From Dicaeum eximium (lineage: Eukaryota > Chordata > Aves > Passeriformes > Dicaeidae): 64,000 nucleotides of DNA. The position numbers and the translations under genes are program-made. The notes beneath the pieces were generated by a model. It searched no databases. It was not told where the DNA came from and worked only from the letters and a program-made list of their open reading frames with translations. Location of the stretch: the NCBI GenBank assembly GCA_013396995.1, contig VWZP01008548.1, forward strand, positions 682,001 to 746,000, read 5' to 3'. Of the stretch, positions 63,829 to 64,000 are shown one piece after another. Position 1 is the first letter of the stretch; the number at the start of each line of letters is the position of its first letter.

Positions 63829-64000
63829 ACTACAAGACAACCAGCGGAATTGTGAGCTTTCAGTTTTTATTCCCATTAAGTATTTGATCTTGGATCTAAG
63901 TCTGTGAACGTGAGGTAAAATCTTCATTCTATTGATAAAAGTGTTTTTGTCACTCTGCTTTGGTCTGTGGTAGCTCAGTGCCCTACACTTTCTCAATGGA

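Larger units (their letters stand above)
56451..64000. other. Upstream intergenic sequence, no gene seen
   Basis: AT-rich DNA upstream of PCDH9 with only short, featureless open frames. The longest (58273-58662, minus strand, 129 codons) has no recognisable domain. It holds tandem repeats at 56817-56853 and 57791-57927, a 16-bp palindrome at 58788-58803, a (CA)n at 63811-63828 and two enhancer-like candidates. In known vertebrate genomes PCDH9 is followed upstream by a large gene desert, which agrees. Confidence 0.65.

Noticed and set aside
1..64000. CR1 LINE insertions expected in a bird genome
   Set aside because: I found no tandem ATTCTATG-type 3' end nor a convincing CR1 body; single ATTCTATG words (for example near 44806) are chance.
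1..64000. CRISPR arrays, bacterial operons, phage or tRNA/rRNA genes
   Set aside because: The DNA is vertebrate nuclear; no spaced direct-repeat arrays, ribosomal sequence or tRNA-like cloverleaf was recognised.

Overview
The window is vertebrate nuclear DNA, most likely from a bird. It holds one large intact coding exon, long AT-rich non-coding sequence on both sides, a GC-rich CpG-island promoter interrupted by an assembly gap (142 N), and many short simple repeats. I see no recognisable Alu, L1 or other dense interspersed repeats. Low repeat content, a GC-rich promoter gap and many (CAAA)n/(TTTG)n tracts fit an avian genome, but this is inference and I cannot name a species.

The only protein-coding gene I can support is PCDH9 (protocadherin-9, delta-1 non-clustered protocadherin) on the minus strand. 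The exon at 50738-53836 encodes the signal peptide, seven cadherin repeats, the transmembrane helix and the first part of the cytoplasmic tail, including the CM1 and CM2 motifs. A phase-0 splice donor at 50800/50799 would join residue 1012 to downstream exons outside the window. Without splicing, the frame continues for 20 codons to a stop, giving a 1032-residue short form. The first canonical AATAAA for that unspliced form lies at 49808-49803.

Layout. 1-49360: AT-rich sequence, read as the 5' part of the large intron after the main coding exon. It contains simple repeats, a GC-richer block (about 10380-11040), a pair of RFX-type palindromes (17715-17753) and a conserved-element candidate (32560-33120). 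49361-49771: an intronic CpG island with a minisatellite, a CTCF-like motif and an alternating CG run. 49785-50737: possible 3' UTR of the unspliced form. 50738-53836: coding exon. 53837-55720: 5' UTR, first intron or both. 55721-56450: CpG-island promoter region with the gap. 56450-64000: upstream intergenic DNA with a diverged 33-bp tandem repeat and two conserved-element candidates.

There is no operon-like or multi-gene system here. The most interesting structure is the cluster just 3' of the coding exon, where an optional splice donor, a poly(A) signal and a CTCF-motif CpG island lie within about 1.1 kb. It could govern whether the short or long protocadherin-9 is made. That link is inference.
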